From: Legionella drozanskii LLAP-1
Lineage (GTDB): Bacteria; Pseudomonadota; Gammaproteobacteria; Legionellales; Legionellaceae
DNA: 64,000 bases
NCBI RefSeq assembly: GCF_001467585.1
Contig: NZ_LNXY01000020.1
Coordinates: forward strand, 963,368-1,027,367
Reading direction: 5' to 3'
Shown piece by piece: positions 53,997-63,277 of this stretch; within the stretch, counting starts at the first letter, position 1; each line of letters opens with the position of its first letter. The translations under genes and the position numbers were made by a program. The notes under the pieces were generated by a model that was given only the letters and a program-made list of their open reading frames with translations, ran no database searches and was not told the origin of the DNA.

Positions 53997-55190
53997 TCAC
54001 TCACTACGCAACGAAGCCATTGGTTCCAATTTGGCAGCGCGTCTTGCGGGATAAAAACCAAAGAAAATACCCGTCGCCACGGATACAGCGAAGCCCGCCA
54101 AAGGCGGAATAAAATAGATAGTAAAAAACCAATCACTAAAATAGGCTACCACACGCGTAAAAATCAACCCCAGGATGACACCCAAAACGCCGCCTAAAAG
54201 TGAAAGCATGACGGACTCCACTAGAAAAAGAGTTTGAATTTCTTTGTTCCTTGCACCCACTGCTTTGCGTATTCCGATTTCTTTTTTACGTTCACTGACC
54301 GAGACTAACATAACATTCATCACACCAATACCGCCCACTAAGAGTGAAATAGAGCCAATAACTGCGAGTAAAAGCGTAAAAATATGACCTTGACTTTCCA
54401 TGCTCTCAATAATTTGTTTAGCACTTCGTGGGAAAAGATTTAACTTAGGCGCCTGTGAAATGAGAATTTGTTTTACCTGCTCAATCACCTCATCGATGGG
54501 ACTTTCAGGTTTTAATAATAGTACCGCATTATTAATTTTATTGTCCTTACTCACTAAAGCCATTCCGGCTATGGGAATAATCGCCGATTGATTAATGTCT
54601 TCATTAAAAAAACCATTTTCTTTCCAAGGCTCTGCAATGCCAATGATGGTGTATAATGAGCGCCCAATTTGTAATTGTTTGCCAAGCGGATCTTCAAAAC
54701 TAACTTCCTGTAATTGACGCGCTAAACCATCTCCAATCACACAATAGTGCTCAAATGATTCGAGAAAGGAAACAAAATGACCGCGAGCCAGTTTCACATT
54801 GATGATTTTTTTTAGGGATTCATCGGCGCCAATAATCGCCCCCTGCACAACTTTTCCGGCAAAACTAATGGGTTGATAGCCTGTGCTGTAGGGGGCAATT
54901 TGTAAAACAGCAGGAACACGCTCCGGAATTTGCCGCCAAACTGACAGGGGGATTTCATTCTCGCCATTATTCGATTGACTGGTGGTTTTTTGATAGACAG
55001 AGATGGCGAGTAAATCAGTGCCAAGTGCTTTAAATTGCGCCAATGCTTTTTCAGTCGCCAATTGCCCACAGCTAATCAAAGCAACCACAGCAGCCGTACC
55101 CACTAGAATGCCTAACACCGCAAGAAAAGATCGTAATTTCGCAGCGGCTAAATTGATTAAAGCTTGTTGAAAATGACTCATCAGCGTCAT
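53997..55190 (-). CDS. macB2: MacB-like ABC transporter permease (FtsX type)
   Basis: 397 residues, four membrane helices: one near 20-40 and three at about 275-385, with a large periplasmic MacB_PCD domain between them. The FtsX region has LLVGGIGVMNVMLVSVSERKKEIGIRKAVGA, a MacB hallmark. The ATPase is a separate gene (55187), unlike E. coli MacB where both are one chain. It overlaps the ATPase stop (ATGA). It forms the mechanotransmission permease of the MacA-MacB-TolC-like efflux or secretion pump. Confidence 0.92.
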   Translation of the reverse strand: MTLMSHFQQALINLAAAKLRSFLAVLGILVGTAAVVALISCGQLATEKALAQFKALGTDLLAISVYQKTTSQSNNGENEIPLSVWRQIPERVPAVLQIAPYSTGYQPISFAGKVVQGAIIGADESLKKIINVKLARGHFVSFLESFEHYCVIGDGLARQLQEVSFEDPLGKQLQIGRSLYTIIGIAEPWKENGFFNEDINQSAIIPIAGMALVSKDNKINNAVLLLKPESPIDEVIEQVKQILISQAPKLNLFPRSAKQIIESMESQGHIFTLLLAVIGSISLLVGGIGVMNVMLVSVSERKKEIGIRKAVGARNKEIQTLFLVESVMLSLLGGVLGVILGLIFTRVVAYFSDWFFTIYFIPPLAGFAVSVATGIFFGFYPARRAAKLEPMASLRSE

Positions 55191-55876
55191 TGTCGACTCT
55201 CTGCAATAATCTGCCCATCAGCGATAGTGATGCGCCTCGCGCATTGCGCTGCAACTTGTTCATCATGGGTAACTAAAATAATGGTGCGGCCTTCTTTATG
55301 CAAAGCCAAAAATAAATTCATTACTTCGGTGCCTGTACGCGAGTCCAAGGCACCTGTCGGCTCATCCGCTAAAATAACTCTGGGCTCTCCGACTAAAGCA
55401 CGTGCAATAGCAACTCGCTGTTGTTGTCCTCCGGATAATTGCGTCGGACGATGCTCTGCAAAAGCTTTCATTCCCACACGTGCGAGTGCAGAACTGGCGC
55501 GTTCTTTTATTTCGTCAGGAAGGACATGCCGATAAGTTAAAGGGAGTGCAACATTTTGTTGAGCACTAAAGCGAGGTAGCAAATTAAATTGTTGAAATAC
55601 GAAACCGATGGTTTGATTGCGTAAAGCCGCTAAAGCATCATCCTCTAAACCCGCAATATTATTGCCTTGCAGTAAATAATTACCGCCATCAGGCTTATCC
55701 AGCAAGCCAATGATATTCATCAATGTTGACTTACCCGAACCTGAAGCACCCACAATAGCAAGTAACTCGCCTTCCTCAACGGTTAAAGAAACTTCTCTTA
55801 AAACAGTTGAACTTAGACCGCCAATTTCATAGGTTTTTACGATATTATCCAAGGCAATTAACGACCGATTAATCAT
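55187..55876 (-). CDS. macB1: MacB/LolD-type ABC transporter ATPase
   Basis: 229 residues from the ATG at 55876. Walker A GASGSGKST (about 45-53), signature LSGGQQQR (about 143-150), Walker B VILADEPTGALD, and a downstream His in VTHDE are all intact. Its ATG lies inside the adaptor's last codons (8-base overlap), and it overlaps the permease by four bases, so the pump genes are coupled. It drives the periplasmic MacB-type permease. Confidence 0.94.
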   Translation of the reverse strand: MINRSLIALDNIVKTYEIGGLSSTVLREVSLTVEEGELLAIVGASGSGKSTLMNIIGLLDKPDGGNYLLQGNNIAGLEDDALAALRNQTIGFVFQQFNLLPRFSAQQNVALPLTYRHVLPDEIKERASSALARVGMKAFAEHRPTQLSGGQQQRVAIARALVGEPRVILADEPTGALDSRTGTEVMNLFLALHKEGRTIILVTHDEQVAAQCARRITIADGQIIAESRQ

Positions 55877-57014
55877 AGGCCACCACATCACCCGCCTTAA
55901 GCCCGGAAGCAACAACGACTTTATCGGCAAGCGCAGCACCCGTTGTTACAACACGCGTTTCGCTCGCTCCGTTTCCTGCTTGTAATTGGACAATCGATTT
56001 TCCTTTTTCTTGCTTCACCGCCGAAATGGGTACTAATAATTGCTCGTCATTATTAATTGCAATTTCGATAGCGGCACTCATACCCACTTTAACCCAAGCT
56101 CGCTGAGTTTCACTCAGTTCTTTAACCTCAACAACCGCACTAAATGAAGGCAAAGCCCCCCCTGCAGTCGTAGAAGCTTGCGCATTAATAGCAATCAGCT
56201 CACCCTTTAACTGCTGTCGACCTAAAGCGACACCGGTTACATTAGCCAACATACCTGGGCGCAGTTTATCAATATCGATTTCAGGTATATCTATCTCCAC
56301 GCTGACTCCAGTTAAATCACCTACCAGGGCAATCACCTGCCCGGATTTAACCGTCGAACCAACGCTCAATTTTCCCGATTTCTCATCTGCCGCAGTTTTA
56401 GGAGGATAAAGTAAAACACCATCCGAGGGAGCCTTTAAATGAATTAAATTATGTTGACCGGTCAATGCCTGCCGAACTTTGTCAAATTCCGCAATGGTCA
56501 ATTCCGATATGTGCTGGGCATTGCCATCATCCATTTTTTCCAACATTTCGGTGAGCTTGCGAGTTGTTTGTATTAAACTGACCTTGGCCGTTGCCAAGCT
56601 TGATTTTTCACTTAGATAATTATTTTTCGATAAAAGCCCGGCATCCCACAGTTCTTGTGTACCATGAAATTTTGCTTGAGTGACCGTAAAATTATCTTTC
56701 GCTTTGAGGTATTCAGTGAGCGTATCGTTATATTGTTTCTGCAATTCGTTGGAATTTAAAGTTATAACGACATCCCCTTTTTTCACCTGCTGACCATAAT
56801 GGTAATGCATGGTTTCAACCACTGCATCCATGGGGCTTGTGAGCGTGCTTTCTCGCAGAGGTTGTATAGTCCCTGTAAAAAACAAGGATTTATGAACCGT
56901 TTCTGGTTTCACCACATAGGTTTGGACACCACTCTTTTTTTGTTCGACCTGGCTTCCACAGCTTTGCAATAAACTCATTAAAGCAAGAATTACTAATATT
57001 AATCCGTATTTCAT
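55869..57014 (-). CDS. macA: MacA-like periplasmic adaptor (HlyD/RND family lipoprotein)
   Basis: 381 residues. A lipoprotein signal with lipobox SLLQSC (Cys near 19) tethers it to the inner membrane. The order is the usual: barrel-sandwich half (about 40-90; GTIQPLRESTLTSPMDAVVE, YYHYGQQVKKGDVV-like), a long alpha hairpin (about 95-190) with Lys/Asp-rich coils, second lipoyl half (HLKAPSDGVLLYPP), beta barrel, and membrane-proximal domain. It joins the ABC pair to the TolC-like gene upstream, overlapping its stop by 4 bases. Confidence 0.9.
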   Translation of the reverse strand: MKYGLILVILALMSLLQSCGSQVEQKKSGVQTYVVKPETVHKSLFFTGTIQPLRESTLTSPMDAVVETMHYHYGQQVKKGDVVITLNSNELQKQYNDTLTEYLKAKDNFTVTQAKFHGTQELWDAGLLSKNNYLSEKSSLATAKVSLIQTTRKLTEMLEKMDDGNAQHISELTIAEFDKVRQALTGQHNLIHLKAPSDGVLLYPPKTAADEKSGKLSVGSTVKSGQVIALVGDLTGVSVEIDIPEIDIDKLRPGMLANVTGVALGRQQLKGELIAINAQASTTAGGALPSFSAVVEVKELSETQRAWVKVGMSAAIEIAINNDEQLLVPISAVKQEKGKSIVQLQAGNGASETRVVTTGAALADKVVVASGLKAGDVVAYD

Positions 57015-58639
57015 CCGCCATACCTAAGTTTAATTTGCCAATAATCCAATGTTTTTCCCAAAATGCGATCCAGAGTAGATAATTGATTAAGATACGCGAT
57101 TTTCGCACTAATTAAGCCCATTTGCGCTTGAATTAATTGGTTTTGCGTATTATTCACATCTAAAGCACTTGCAATACCGGCCTGTTGTTTTTTCTTTTCT
57201 AATTCATAAGACTTTTCTGCTAAAGCAACTTGTTTTTCTGCAAGCTGATAACGTTTAGCTAAACTCTCAATAGAGTTGATGGTATTCGTAATTGTCGTTT
57301 CTAACGCCCGCTTCATCGCGATAAGGTTTAGGCGATCTTTTTCTAGGCGCACCTTTGCCGAAATGAGTTGATTCCGGCGATTAATATCATGCAGAGGAAC
57401 TGTTAAGGTGACTCTGGCCGTTTGATTCATATTTTGGCCATTATAGATCGTTGGAAAACCACGTTGTCTATCAACTTGATTGATACTGCCCGTTTGCACA
57501 TTAGCACCAACATCCAGTTGCCAAAGCTGCTGATTTTTCGCCTGGGCATAGGCTCTTTCATCCGCACGCAGCGCCATTGTTTGGGCTAAATATTGGGTGT
57601 TGTGCGCCAGCGCCCAATCAATGGATTCTTTCATCTTTGGCACTCTGAGATGTTCAACGACAACATTACTCGGCACCGATAAGCGCATTTTAGGATCAAG
57701 TCCAATAGTTTGCAGTAAATCTTGAGCTGCTATTTTAAAATCATTCTCCGCCTGCTCCACCATCAGACTAAGGGATTCAATTTGATAGGATTGTTGAATG
57801 TTACCCGTTGGCTCCAATTGCCCGGCGGCAATCTTTTTCTCATTAATTTCATAAGTCTTACGTGCTTCTTGTAACTGTAATTTTTGATTTTGTAAATTAT
57901 TACCACTTAAGATGAGTGCACGATAAGCGGTGATCACTTGCGTGACCTGGTCAATCACCGATTGTTGCAAATTTAATTTATTTAACCACTCAGCATCCAT
58001 GGCATCCAATAAACCCGCCTCATTCGCTGCCCTGCCAAATCCGCGCAATAAGGGCTGGTTAATCGAAAAATTGAGTACCGGCGAATAACTGTTGTAATTG
58101 GAAACATTATTATCAATATTCAAACCAAGCTGCGTTCCTAATTTGGTTTTTAAATTCAACTCCGGGGAAGCGATATAACTCTTATTGGTCGTATTACCCA
58201 CCCCGCTATAACGACTTTTTTCAATTGCAGCAGACCCCGCTAGCGCATACTGTAGCTCAAACTCATTATGGGCTAGACGCAATTGATAGCGTTGAATAAT
58301 CCGATCCAATTCCGCATTTTGAATATTAGGATTGTAGCGAAGAGCAAGCAAAATCGCTTCCCGCAAACTTAAGCGCTGGGCTTTTTTATGACGTATATCG
58401 GGAGAGGTTGGTAAATCCACCCAATTATTGAGCATGAATTCAGGGTTGCTTATCGCTTTTTGCAAGCGATCTTCCGCTTCGGAAACATGGGCTGCCTCAT
58501 CACTAGGTTTATCGACCCAACGATATAGCGTTGTTGGTTCTAGTGACTTCACAGGAGCGGGGTTAGCGGCAAACAATGAGCTACTTAGGGCCAGGCAATA
58601 GCCAAGCATCAAGCACTGCCAATTCTTTAAAAAAGCCAC
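57011..58639 (-). CDS. TolC-family outer membrane channel
   Basis: 542 residues with a GTG start (AGGA about 9 bases upstream) and a signal peptide (about 1-24, cleaved after FAA). Two OEP repeats are seen: LREAILLALRYNPNIQNAELD near residues 90-110 and the repeated RYQLAEKQVALAEKSYELEKKK / SALDVNNTQNQLIQAQ pattern near the end. These form the trimeric barrel and alpha-helical tunnel. As the first gene of the operon it gives a complete tripartite pump. Confidence 0.9.
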   Translation of the reverse strand: MAFLKNWQCLMLGYCLALSSSLFAANPAPVKSLEPTTLYRWVDKPSDEAAHVSEAEDRLQKAISNPEFMLNNWVDLPTSPDIRHKKAQRLSLREAILLALRYNPNIQNAELDRIIQRYQLRLAHNEFELQYALAGSAAIEKSRYSGVGNTTNKSYIASPELNLKTKLGTQLGLNIDNNVSNYNSYSPVLNFSINQPLLRGFGRAANEAGLLDAMDAEWLNKLNLQQSVIDQVTQVITAYRALILSGNNLQNQKLQLQEARKTYEINEKKIAAGQLEPTGNIQQSYQIESLSLMVEQAENDFKIAAQDLLQTIGLDPKMRLSVPSNVVVEHLRVPKMKESIDWALAHNTQYLAQTMALRADERAYAQAKNQQLWQLDVGANVQTGSINQVDRQRGFPTIYNGQNMNQTARVTLTVPLHDINRRNQLISAKVRLEKDRLNLIAMKRALETTITNTINSIESLAKRYQLAEKQVALAEKSYELEKKKQQAGIASALDVNNTQNQLIQAQMGLISAKIAYLNQLSTLDRILGKTLDYWQIKLRYGG

Positions 58640-58758
58640 TACCCATAATCCTATAAATCTTCGTGTTTAAAATTAAACCATATTTTAAGCAAATACAGAA
58701 GTGTTTTGCACTTTCTCTTTATAGAAAAGTCAGACTAAGCTCGTGTATTGTGCAAAAT

Positions 58759-61083
58759 CTAATAGGTAATTGCACAACGGACGTAGAGTTCAATAGTTTT
58801 CGGGTCTGTTCCTGATGTTGGTACAGAGGGAACAAAACTGACCCAGGTAGCCGTCTGTGCATCAACCTGAGTAGAACTCCAATAAAGAGTTGAAGTAAAA
58901 TTACCAAATCCTAGATTTGCCAACTGCTGTATGGCAGTTAACTGAGCAGAAGCAGGTAAAAACCAACCTGGACCTAAATTTTGACAGGCCGTTGCAGCAG
59001 GAGATGGAAAAAGGGGACTCTGACTAAGCATAGCTTGTGTGTTACTAGCCCCATCCGTTGAGCTTGTTGCAGTAGTATTAGCAGCCAATACTTGCCAAGC
59101 CGCATTAGTACTCTGATCCACTAAATTTGCAACCGATATTCCGCCGTTAGTGTCAAAAACCAACCCACCATTGTAGAGAAAAGCAATGGCCACGGTAGGA
59201 GAGGTTGGCGAAGTGTTGTCGCCACTAACGACTATTCCACCTTGTCCCACATAGGGAGTTGTTGAGCTCAAGTCGATTTGACAACTTTGCCCAGGTGCCA
59301 GGTCGTTGCAATTTACATCAATTATTTCTTGAACAGTCAGCCAAGTTCCAGGAGTGCGTATTCGGACGTTGGTCGCATGTGCTGATCCGGGAGCTGAAAC
59401 ATTAGTAATAGTAAATTGGGTGAGCGTTATTTGATCTGCCGTGATAGTAGCAATCGTCGGGCTTACCGATAAAACAGGCAGTGCTGTAGTATTAATTTGT
59501 AAGACGGGCGCATTGGTATTAGACCCACTAATGACCACATCCTCAGTGCCTGGAGTCGCTGCAGAAAAAAATCCCAGCTCACAAAACTGACCAGGAGCAA
59601 GATCAAAAGGAATAGAATTACAAGGAGCGGTACTTATAGCCGAATCATAAAGAGTAGAGGGATTGGGTTGTATATTCAGTGCAGTTGCTGTTCCCGAAGT
59701 ATTGGTAACTGTTGTGGTGCCAGAACCATTTACCAAAAGATTGAGAGTCGTTGGCGACAGAGTGATAATCACTTCTGAAACGCTGACTGGAACTAGGACA
59801 GTATTCGTATTGGTGCCGCTGATAAAAATTGAGGCCCCAAGCTGCGATGTTGTACTGTTTGAGTTAAACGTTATTGTACAACTAGCACCCGGCGCTAAAC
59901 TTGCGGGGCAAGTATTACCGCCGGGTGGTATTGTTAGATAGTTCGGAAAAGAAGTAGCAGTTACCCCAAGTGCTGGAAACGAAAATTGCGAAGTATTGGT
60001 GATAGTGAGCATAGCACTACTATTGGTAGTCATAGTTAAAGAAGAGGGACTCACAGAAATAGTGGCCTGCTGCACATAAACCTTCACAAATGTAGCATTG
60101 GTATTAGTGCCCTGAATCTGAAAATTGATGCCGTTAGGATATAAAGTAGAGCCGGCACTAAAGTTAATAGTGCAGGAACCAAGAGGAGGTAGCGTGCCGC
60201 AATTATTAGTCTGAGCGATATTAATTCCAGCTGGAGTAATTATGGTAACCCCTTGTGCTGTAAAATTAGGAGAAAAATTCGTAAGAGTTACTGACCCTTT
60301 TCCACCATTAACATAAAGGTGCAATGTACTTGGATTCGCGCCAATCGGTACTAAAGTAGCCGATATAGGAATAATTAACTGATTGGTGTTTGACCCCATA
60401 ATAGACATCGAAGTCACAGCAGGCACTTGTGAACCAAAATAAATATCACAAGAGGTGGATGGAGGTATATTGACGGGACAGGTGCTAGCAACTACGGAAA
60501 TTCCAGTGTTAGTAAGAAAACGGGCATTGAAGTGCTGCGCAAAACCAATGGTACTCGTATTCGTCAGAGTTAATTTTCCCAGATTTCCAACTCCAAACGC
60601 TACAGCAGTAGGAACTGCGGTCAGGGTGACGGGGACAGTTGGGCCTAAACTTACCTGAATCATATCCGTTGGAGACGGTTGAGAACACAGAAAAGGATCG
60701 GGACGATTATCGCCTGGCCCCATTGTTTTGCAAACTTCAGGTCCGGAATTTATCCCACTGTTCGACATTTCAGGGCCAACTAATTGCAAAGTCATAAGGC
60801 AAGCTTCGCCCGGTTTTAAGGTGAAAGGAAATCTACAGTGGCCGGGAGATCCTGTGACGATATGGTGAACGCCTGCTATGGGAACTGTCGTTAATTCACG
60901 GGTGATCGCGGTGTTGTTAATAACAAAGTATTGAATCAACACGGCACCGTTGGCCGGCATAGTAATCGGTGCCCTGATGACCGGAATGATACTGAATTTA
61001 ACTTCGCTCGCTTGTACAACTGCAGTCATGATCACTAGGAAAATCGCAATCATCCATTGCCAAAAAAATGAAGCCTTCTTCAT
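58759..61083 (-). CDS. secreted repeat protein with DUF1566-like C-terminal domain
   Basis: 774 residues from the ATG at 61083, signal peptide about 1-26 (cleaved after VQA). The central 130-610 is a series of about five immunoglobulin-like units, each with an LTITNTS-type strand, a CTI.F or C.I.F segment after ..L.PG.SC and a final GTNTN / GSNTN string. The last 125 residues (GGLVFDTNGGISVANLV to the end) resemble DUF1566/Lcl C-terminal domains: GPGWFLPASAQLTAI, LYWSSTQ and YVRCA. Thr/Ser-rich. Probably an outer-surface protein. It is 27 bases upstream of the outer-membrane barrel gene in transcription order. Confidence 0.85.
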   Translation of the reverse strand: MKKASFFWQWMIAIFLVIMTAVVQASEVKFSIIPVIRAPITMPANGAVLIQYFVINNTAITRELTTVPIAGVHHIVTGSPGHCRFPFTLKPGEACLMTLQLVGPEMSNSGINSGPEVCKTMGPGDNRPDPFLCSQPSPTDMIQVSLGPTVPVTLTAVPTAVAFGVGNLGKLTLTNTSTIGFAQHFNARFLTNTGISVVASTCPVNIPPSTSCDIYFGSQVPAVTSMSIMGSNTNQLIIPISATLVPIGANPSTLHLYVNGGKGSVTLTNFSPNFTAQGVTIITPAGINIAQTNNCGTLPPLGSCTINFSAGSTLYPNGINFQIQGTNTNATFVKVYVQQATISVSPSSLTMTTNSSAMLTITNTSQFSFPALGVTATSFPNYLTIPPGGNTCPASLAPGASCTITFNSNSTTSQLGASIFISGTNTNTVLVPVSVSEVIITLSPTTLNLLVNGSGTTTVTNTSGTATALNIQPNPSTLYDSAISTAPCNSIPFDLAPGQFCELGFFSAATPGTEDVVISGSNTNAPVLQINTTALPVLSVSPTIATITADQITLTQFTITNVSAPGSAHATNVRIRTPGTWLTVQEIIDVNCNDLAPGQSCQIDLSSTTPYVGQGGIVVSGDNTSPTSPTVAIAFLYNGGLVFDTNGGISVANLVDQSTNAAWQVLAANTTATSSTDGASNTQAMLSQSPLFPSPAATACQNLGPGWFLPASAQLTAIQQLANLGFGNFTSTLYWSSTQVDAQTATWVSFVPSVPTSGTDPKTIELYVRCAITY

Positions 61084-61119
61084 ATATCCCAATCCTTGAA
61101 GGAATCGTATTTTACTTAA

Positions 61120-61917
61120 TTAAGACATGTAAGTAATGCCGAGTTGTAATTCATGGGTACGCAAGTTATTGATATGCGGTCCATTACCAAGTGTTTGTGC
61201 AATAGCAGGGCCTAAATTAGACCTTCCCCAATCTGCAAACTCATAACCCAAAGACACACGCCAGTTATCATCAAGCAAGGTTTCTAAGCCGGTACCTAGA
61301 GTATAACTAAAGGCTGATCTACTCTTATCGCTAAATGAGGGGGCAGGAATTTCTTGGACTAGTAACGTATTAATCGTAAAACCCGAAGAATGGTTATACC
61401 CTACTCCTGCACTACCACTGAGGTAAAGGAATACATCATAAAACTCGGGGTCGTATAACATCTTTCCTTTTACTGCCCCGCGTACATTTCGTACCCCATA
61501 GGAATAGGTAAAATTGCCAAAGTCCAGGTTGGAATCTTCATAGACTAGGCCTCGGGTTCTCACTTGCGAAGAGGCACCGACTGTCAAACCGAGTTGCCCG
61601 ATCACGACGGAGTTGATATTGCCATATAAGCCTAAAAAGAATTCGCCGGTAAATAAGGTATTAGTCCCTCTAGCTGTTGAAACTAATTTGATTGTACGAC
61701 TCACGGGGAATGGGATATACGACTTGGTGACATTGGGCTGTAGGGTGAGAACTTGCCCTTCCCCTGGCCTTGCCCAGGCTGGACCGACACTGAGAGTGGC
61801 AACTACTGGCCAACCGCTTCTATCGTCGTAACTCGAATTTGAATACATGCTTCCCGCGAAAACCTCAGTTGCTAAAACACAACCTAGTAACCCCATCAGC
61901 AGTTTTTTTATTGTCAT
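61120..61917 (-). CDS. outer-membrane beta-barrel protein
   Basis: 265 residues, signal peptide about 1-21 (cleaved after VFA). The rest is made of alternating hydrophobic/polar strands with Gly/Asn turns and ends in LQLGITYMS, where a penultimate aromatic side chain suits BAM-dependent insertion. It resembles the eight-stranded OmpA/OmpW-like barrels of Legionella and Coxiella. It is directly upstream of the secreted repeat protein on the same strand, 36 bases apart. Specific role unknown. Confidence 0.82.
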   Translation of the reverse strand: MTIKKLLMGLLGCVLATEVFAGSMYSNSSYDDRSGWPVVATLSVGPAWARPGEGQVLTLQPNVTKSYIPFPVSRTIKLVSTARGTNTLFTGEFFLGLYGNINSVVIGQLGLTVGASSQVRTRGLVYEDSNLDFGNFTYSYGVRNVRGAVKGKMLYDPEFYDVFLYLSGSAGVGYNHSSGFTINTLLVQEIPAPSFSDKSRSAFSYTLGTGLETLLDDNWRVSLGYEFADWGRSNLGPAIAQTLGNGPHINNLRTHELQLGITYMS

Positions 61918-62110
61918 TCTACATCCCAGTATCGATTTCCAAACTCAATGATTTATACCCTATTCAGAAAGTTTTTTCTACGTATCATTCATTTCTTTCA
62001 GAGGTGATTTCCATCTTTTATTTAGTCCTTTCAAACTCTGGGAGTTCCCGATTAGTAGGATGATTCCTTAGCGGGAGAGGGATAGAACGGGTTATTGGCC
62101 AATGCCGAAT

Positions 62111-63277
62111 CTACTTTCCTGCGGCCTGTTCAATAAACATTCTTTTAAGAGGTGCTAAACCATTACAAATTTTTAACCCCAGACCTCGCAACGCAATAAC
62201 CGGTGATAATGGATTAGTAAATAAGGATTTTAGCCCATCCATCATGGCAATAATCTGCCAGACAGCGTATTTTCGCTGACGTTGATAAGAACCGAATACT
62301 TTTTTCATCGCGTTAAGCGTACTGAGTTTTTCGCTGCATGCTAGCCAAGTGGCAACATCCGCTAATCCGACATTAAGGCCAAGTCCCGCCAGCGGATGAA
62401 TTGTGTGTGCAGCATCTCCTAACAATAGCCAACGCTCCCCAGTATATTTTTTTGCATGACGCATGATGAGCGGAAACTGATATCGTTTTCCCATGACCTT
62501 AACTTTCCCTAAACGACTCGCAAAAGCGGCTTCTAACTCTTGATTAAACGCCTCATCTGAAAGCGTCATGACTCGCTTAGCGTGTGCGGGGCTAGTTGAC
62601 CAGACAATCGAACACTGCTGCTCCTGAATAAGGGGTAGGAATGCAAGAGGACCATCGGCATTGAATACCTGATAGGCTGTTTGTTGATGCGATTTTTCGG
62701 TATGAACAGAGGCAACGACCGCTTGCTGATGATAGGGCCAGGTTGTTAGCGGCACCTGAAGTAATTGTCGGCAGGGCGAATTAGCCCCATCAGCAATCAT
62801 TAATAATTGTGCTTGCCAATTCGTCTGCCCAGCCGAGACGTGAATGAAATCTTCATTTGTCTCTAGGCCGGTTACCCTGTGGTTTACAAAAAATGCTACC
62901 TCTGTTTTTTTCGCGTTCAGCAGCTGCAAAAGCGCCTGCTTGAGAACCGATTCTTCGATGATGGTGCCTAGATGATCACTCGCAATCATGCGGGCATCAA
63001 ATTGAATATGGGCATCACTCGCGGCATCCCAAACATACATCTGGCGATAAGGAGATACACGCTCAGGGTCTAAATGTGCCCAAACACCTAGTTCTTGTAA
63101 TAGATCTTGGGACGCTTGATTGATTGCATAAACGCGGGGATCAGGGATTGTTGAATTGGCAGTCAGATTACCCGCATCAATGATTGCTACCGAAAAACCG
63201 CGTGACACCATTGCTAAGGCGGCAGTTAAACCAACCACTCCGCCACCAATGACAACTACATCAAATTGCTGACTCAT
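62111..63277 (-). CDS. ubiI: ubiquinone biosynthesis FAD-dependent hydroxylase (UbiI/VisC-like)
   Basis: 388 residues with AAGGA upstream of the ATG. The Rossmann motif VVVIGGGVVGLTAALAMVSRG is at residues 6-26, a DPRVYAINQAS segment (about 46-56) and the second FAD motif LLGDAAHTIHPLAGLGLNVGLADV (about 285-308) are typical of UbiH/F/I. The 4-base overlap with ubiH and position after ubiH match visC/ubiI. The exact ring position it hydroxylates (C5 or another) is not certain from sequence. Confidence 0.92.
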   Translation of the reverse strand: MSQQFDVVVIGGGVVGLTAALAMVSRGFSVAIIDAGNLTANSTIPDPRVYAINQASQDLLQELGVWAHLDPERVSPYRQMYVWDAASDAHIQFDARMIASDHLGTIIEESVLKQALLQLLNAKKTEVAFFVNHRVTGLETNEDFIHVSAGQTNWQAQLLMIADGANSPCRQLLQVPLTTWPYHQQAVVASVHTEKSHQQTAYQVFNADGPLAFLPLIQEQQCSIVWSTSPAHAKRVMTLSDEAFNQELEAAFASRLGKVKVMGKRYQFPLIMRHAKKYTGERWLLLGDAAHTIHPLAGLGLNVGLADVATWLACSEKLSTLNAMKKVFGSYQRQRKYAVWQIIAMMDGLKSLFTNPLSPVIALRGLGLKICNGLAPLKRMFIEQAAGK

